Positions 21,539 to 23,240 of a stretch of DNA of 23,240 nt are shown piece by piece. The stretch is taken from the IMG/VR virus record IMGVR_UViG_3300029787_000347, positions 1 through 23,240 of that record; one strand, written 5' to 3'. This DNA is from a virus. The translations under genes and the position numbers were made by a program. The notes under the pieces were generated by a model, which saw only the letters and a program-made list of their open reading frames with translations, had not been told where the DNA came from and made no database searches. Within the stretch, counting starts at the first letter, position 1. Each line of letters begins with the position of its first letter.

Positions 21539-21745
21539 ATGAAATTCAATGTAACAGAAGTTGAGTTTGATTTTGATGACGATTATGCCAACGGATTCAA
21601 ACTCACATTTGAAGAAGAAATTACACTTCGTGACCTAGCACTTGGTGTATGGGAAGCAGACAATGAAGATGACCTAATTGAAGAGGTCACAGCAGCATCA
21701 GGTTGGTGCATTAAAAAAATTGATTATGAGGTTCAATTAAAATGA
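21539..21745 (+). CDS. Unknown acidic 68-residue protein
   Basis: The protein begins with a beta strand KFNVTEVEFDF and an acidic DDDYANG turn, then a strand GFKLTFEEE and a helix LRDLALGVWEADNEDD. It ends GWCIKKIDYEVQL. This shape of small protein is one I associate with T4-like cyanophages, without a known role. It ends in an ATGA overlap with the next gene. Confidence 0.7.
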   Translation: MKFNVTEVEFDFDDDYANGFKLTFEEEITLRDLALGVWEADNEDDLIEEVTAASGWCIKKIDYEVQLK

Positions 21746-21963
21746 GTTTAAGAATACCACACAGAGTGACTCTAACCGAAGCACAGATTTCAACAGTTCT
21801 CTTTTGTATGGAAGGTTATGTTCAAGAACATCCTGACAAAATGAACAATCCAGAGTTTGAAGAGGATGTTGAAAGTATATTTGAGGAATTAGAGGGAACA
21901 ATCGACAAATACTATGATAAAATTGATAAAGCACAGGAAAATCAACCAAAACATGAGTGGTAG
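21742..21963 (+). CDS. Unknown 73-residue helical protein
   Basis: The start overlaps the upstream TGA. The protein has a short basic start (MSLRIPHRVTLTEAQ), a helix with ISTVLFCMEGYVQEH, and a long acidic helix EDVESIFEELEGTIDKYYDK that may form a coiled coil. No enzyme motif is seen. It is followed by about 96 bases without a gene that hold a palindrome, a hairpin and a possible -10. Confidence 0.68.
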   Translation: MSLRIPHRVTLTEAQISTVLFCMEGYVQEHPDKMNNPEFEEDVESIFEELEGTIDKYYDKIDKAQENQPKHEW

Positions 21964-21971
21964 GCAGTTAT

Positions 21972-21985
21972 GTATCATATGATAC
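21972..21985. repeat. 14-bp perfect palindrome
   Basis: GTATCATATGATAC reads the same on both strands. It is in the gene-free gap, about 50 bases upstream of a possible -10 (22037-22042). A dimeric protein site is a reasonable guess. Confidence 0.45.
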
Positions 21986-22003
21986 CGAACTACTAGCGTC
22001 AGA

Positions 22004-22021
22004 ATCGCCTGTAAGGGCGAT
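22004..22021 (+). terminator. Possible stem-loop before the 22060 gene
   Basis: ATCGCC (22004-22009) pairs with GGCGAT (22016-22021) around a 6-base TGTAAG loop. It is more GC-rich than the surroundings but has no T run. It precedes a TACAAT hexamer at 22037-22042, so it may be a third stem-loop plus promoter arrangement. Confidence 0.4.
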
Positions 22022-22036
22022 GAAATTTACTTTAGG

Positions 22037-22042
22037 TACAAT
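22037..22042 (+). promoter_or_regulatory. Possible -10 (TACAAT) for the 22060 gene
   Basis: TACAAT differs from TATAAT by one base and stands 23 bases before the ATG. There is no clear -35. A CCCCC run between it and the ATG resembles the leader of the 17519 gene, which has the same feature. Confidence 0.35.
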
Positions 22043-22059
22043 AGTAACCCCCAAAAAAC

Positions 22060-22269
22060 ATGAAATTAGTACACAACACAAAAACCAGTTTAGGAGAACA
22101 GGCAAAAGAGTATTATCCACAAGTTAAGGAATTATATCCTTATTTGGATGAAATGCTATTGAATCGCATTTCCAAATATTGTGTGGTATATCTGGAGGAT
22201 AAAGAAGACGCAACCATACAGGATGCAATCTTAAAATTTGAACAAACGTTTTTAGAGGAGTTGACATAA
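22060..22269 (+). CDS. Unknown 69-residue protein
   Basis: The protein is helical with a tyrosine-rich middle (AKEYYPQVKELYPYLDEML) and an acidic end (ILKFEQTFLEELT). No Shine-Dalgarno sequence is visible, as with the 17519 gene, whose leader also carries a CCCCC run. Its last bases form the -35 of a perfect early promoter. No function can be given. Confidence 0.65.
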   Translation: MKLVHNTKTSLGEQAKEYYPQVKELYPYLDEMLLNRISKYCVVYLEDKEDATIQDAILKFEQTFLEELT

Positions 22270-22289
22270 TCGCACAGATTTATTATAAT
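22261..22289 (+). promoter_or_regulatory. Consensus sigma-70 promoter
   Basis: TTGACA (22261-22266) and TATAAT (22284-22289) are both exact with a 17-base spacer, the ideal sigma-70 arrangement. It overlaps the end of the 22060 gene and lies 33 bases before the ATG at 22317. It is the best host-type promoter in the window, which points to early expression by the host polymerase. Confidence 0.82.
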
Positions 22290-22316
22290 ATATGGTATAG
22301 AATAAACATCGAATAG

Positions 22317-22559
22317 ATGAAAAATCTTTACATAGTTGATTATTGGGTTCCGTTTCCTACAAGTGAATATGGAGGAATGGTGACTCTCATTGCTTCAAAT
22401 GACAGCGAAGCGTTCGAGTTGCTTGCCGAGCAGAGCGAGGTGAGCGGAGATTTTGAGAACAAATATATAAGTCGTATCATGCCGAATGTCGTAAAGGCAC
22501 AGAAGTTTCCACTTGTCGGGGAACATCAGTCAACAATTATTGAATCATTTACAACTTAA
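22317..22559 (+). CDS. Conserved small protein of unknown function, 80 residues
   Basis: This protein begins MKNLYIVDYWVPFPTSEYGG, a start I recognise from small hypothetical proteins in T4-like cyanophages. The core looks like a beta-alpha-beta unit (VTLIASNDSEAFELLAE) and ends IIESFTT. Bases about 22404-22450 are richer in G and C than the flanks and use codons such as GCG and GAG more. It follows the perfect sigma-70 promoter and overlaps the next gene by one base. Confidence 0.72.
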   Translation: MKNLYIVDYWVPFPTSEYGGMVTLIASNDSEAFELLAEQSEVSGDFENKYISRIMPNVVKAQKFPLVGEHQSTIIESFTT

Positions 22560-22726
22560 TGGAAGATCAAGAACTCTATCGTATCGAAGAACTCACTACA
22601 ACTGGATGGGAACTGGTAAATACCGAATACATCAAATTAACCAAACTAAATTGTCAAACAATTCTGAACACTCTAATTGAAAAGGGAGAAAATCCCAACA
22701 CATTAAGAGTACGCAGAGAAATATGA
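22559..22726 (+). CDS. Unknown 55-residue protein
   Basis: The start is in a TAATG junction, and the stop overlaps the next ATG (ATGA). The protein has the pattern YRIEELTTTGWELVNTEYIK, which recalls small proteins with a GW-containing beta hairpin, followed by a helix KLNCQTILNTLIEKG. It ends in TLRVRREI. The double junction gives good support for translation. The function is unknown. Confidence 0.65.
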   Translation: MEDQELYRIEELTTTGWELVNTEYIKLTKLNCQTILNTLIEKGENPNTLRVRREI

Positions 22727-22998
22727 TGTATGAACCAGAAGTAAACGACTATGTGGTATGGACTACAGAGTTGGGTATGGTTCATGAAGGATGGGTATAT
22801 TTCAAGGCAGACCCCACGATTGAGAAACGTGGATGGAAAAAACCACAGAGATATATCACAATAGAATTGGGTGTAAAAGAAAAACCCGATTATAATGAAG
22901 ATAATCCACATAAGTATGTTCATGTACTTCTATGTTGTTATGAACCACAATGGAAAGAGTTGAAATTTGTAAAGAAAAGAAAGAATCGGTATGAGTAA
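22723..22998 (+). CDS. Conserved small phage protein, 91 residues
   Basis: The frame begins in an ATGA junction. The beginning (NDYVVWTTELGMVHEGWVYF) and the middle (YITIELGVKEKP) suggest a beta-rich fold. HKYVHVLLCCYEPQWKEL precedes a basic KKRKNRYE tail. I recognise it as a recurring cyanophage protein without a known function. It overlaps the next gene by 8 bases. Confidence 0.7.
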   Translation: MMYEPEVNDYVVWTTELGMVHEGWVYFKADPTIEKRGWKKPQRYITIELGVKEKPDYNEDNPHKYVHVLLCCYEPQWKELKFVKKRKNRYE

Positions 22999-23240
22999 TG
23001 TAGTATTGGTTACAGGTGGATTTGACCCTATACATGGTGGACATATTCAATATTTTAATGATGCAAAGAAACTTGGAGATAAATTGATAGTTGGACTTAA
23101 TTCCGATCATTGGTTATCAAGGAAGAAAGGTAAACCATTTATGGATTTAGAGAATCGTGCAAGTATCATACAAAACTTAAAGATGGTAGATGAAGTGATT
23201 ATGTATAATGATGAGGATGATACGTCATGTCATGCAATCG
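22991..23240 (+). CDS. Nucleotidyltransferase, N-terminal part (partial)
   Basis: The window ends inside this gene; 83 codons are visible. GGFDPIHGGH (9-18) carries the HxGH signature of cytidylyltransferase-like nucleotidyltransferases, with H15 and H18 binding the nucleotide phosphates. The following LGDKLIVGLNSDHW stretch is typical of the family. Known members make CDP-glycerol, ADP-heptose or related activated sugars; phage versions may act on surface polysaccharide or modified sugars. The second signature (RTSTIS-like) lies outside. The reaction cannot be decided from this part. Confidence 0.85.
   Translation, partial: MSNVVLVTGGFDPIHGGHIQYFNDAKKLGDKLIVGLNSDHWLSRKKGKPFMDLENRASIIQNLKMVDEVIMYNDEDDTSCHAI

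Overview
The window reads as part of a T4-like (Kyanoviridae-type) marine cyanophage genome. It is AT-rich throughout, every supported gene lies on the + strand, and genes are packed with ATGA or TAATG stop/start overlaps. Three features point to this group: a phage CP12 gene (a Calvin-cycle inhibitor borrowed from cyanobacteria) at 15756-15983, very long repetitive tail-fibre/structural proteins with 2-oxoglutarate oxygenase neighbours, and NATAAATA boxes that match the late promoter type of T4-like cyanophages. The low GC suggests a low-GC host such as Prochlorococcus, but that is inference.

Region 1 (1-11596) is a late, virion-related block. A 2OG-Fe(II) oxygenase precedes a NATAAATA late promoter. 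Then come an 1875-residue structural protein ending in an S74-type self-cleaving chaperone, a 659-residue repeat-rich fibre protein and a glycine-rich adhesin-like protein. After these lie a second 2OG-Fe(II) oxygenase, two small unknown proteins, an Asp/Asn-hydroxylase-like oxygenase and a 60-residue protein. The oxygenases may modify fibre proteins or virion glycans; this is not shown by the sequence.

Region 2 (11597-15707) begins with a clear intrinsic terminator fused to an extended -10 promoter. It holds an SF2 DEAH helicase, a 34-residue micro-ORF, an orphan beta-class DNA methyltransferase and a run of small unknown genes. One of these (15022) has a hairpin that covers its Shine-Dalgarno sequence and a late-type promoter placed so that late transcripts would lack the hairpin, as in T4 lysozyme-type control.

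Region 3 (15708-17518) holds cp12 and then a compact two-gene cassette: a PD-(D/E)XK nuclease overlapping a DNA methyltransferase by 4 bases, driven from a promoter buried in a perfect 9-3-9 palindrome. This looks like a complete type II restriction-modification system inside a lytic phage and is the strongest candidate for an unusual system here. A 115-base non-coding stretch with competing stems follows.

Region 4 (17519-23240) is an early-type block of small, mostly acidic proteins of unknown function. Recognisable exceptions are a HExxH metalloprotease-like protein and a partial HxGH nucleotidyltransferase at the right edge. It has several TATAAT-type promoters, one of them a perfect TTGACA-N17-TATAAT. 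Promoter-to-start spacing is often 28-33 bases.

No stretch over 300 bases lacks a gene; the longest gap is 11597-11749. I see no tRNA, rRNA, CRISPR array, insertion sequence or integrase.
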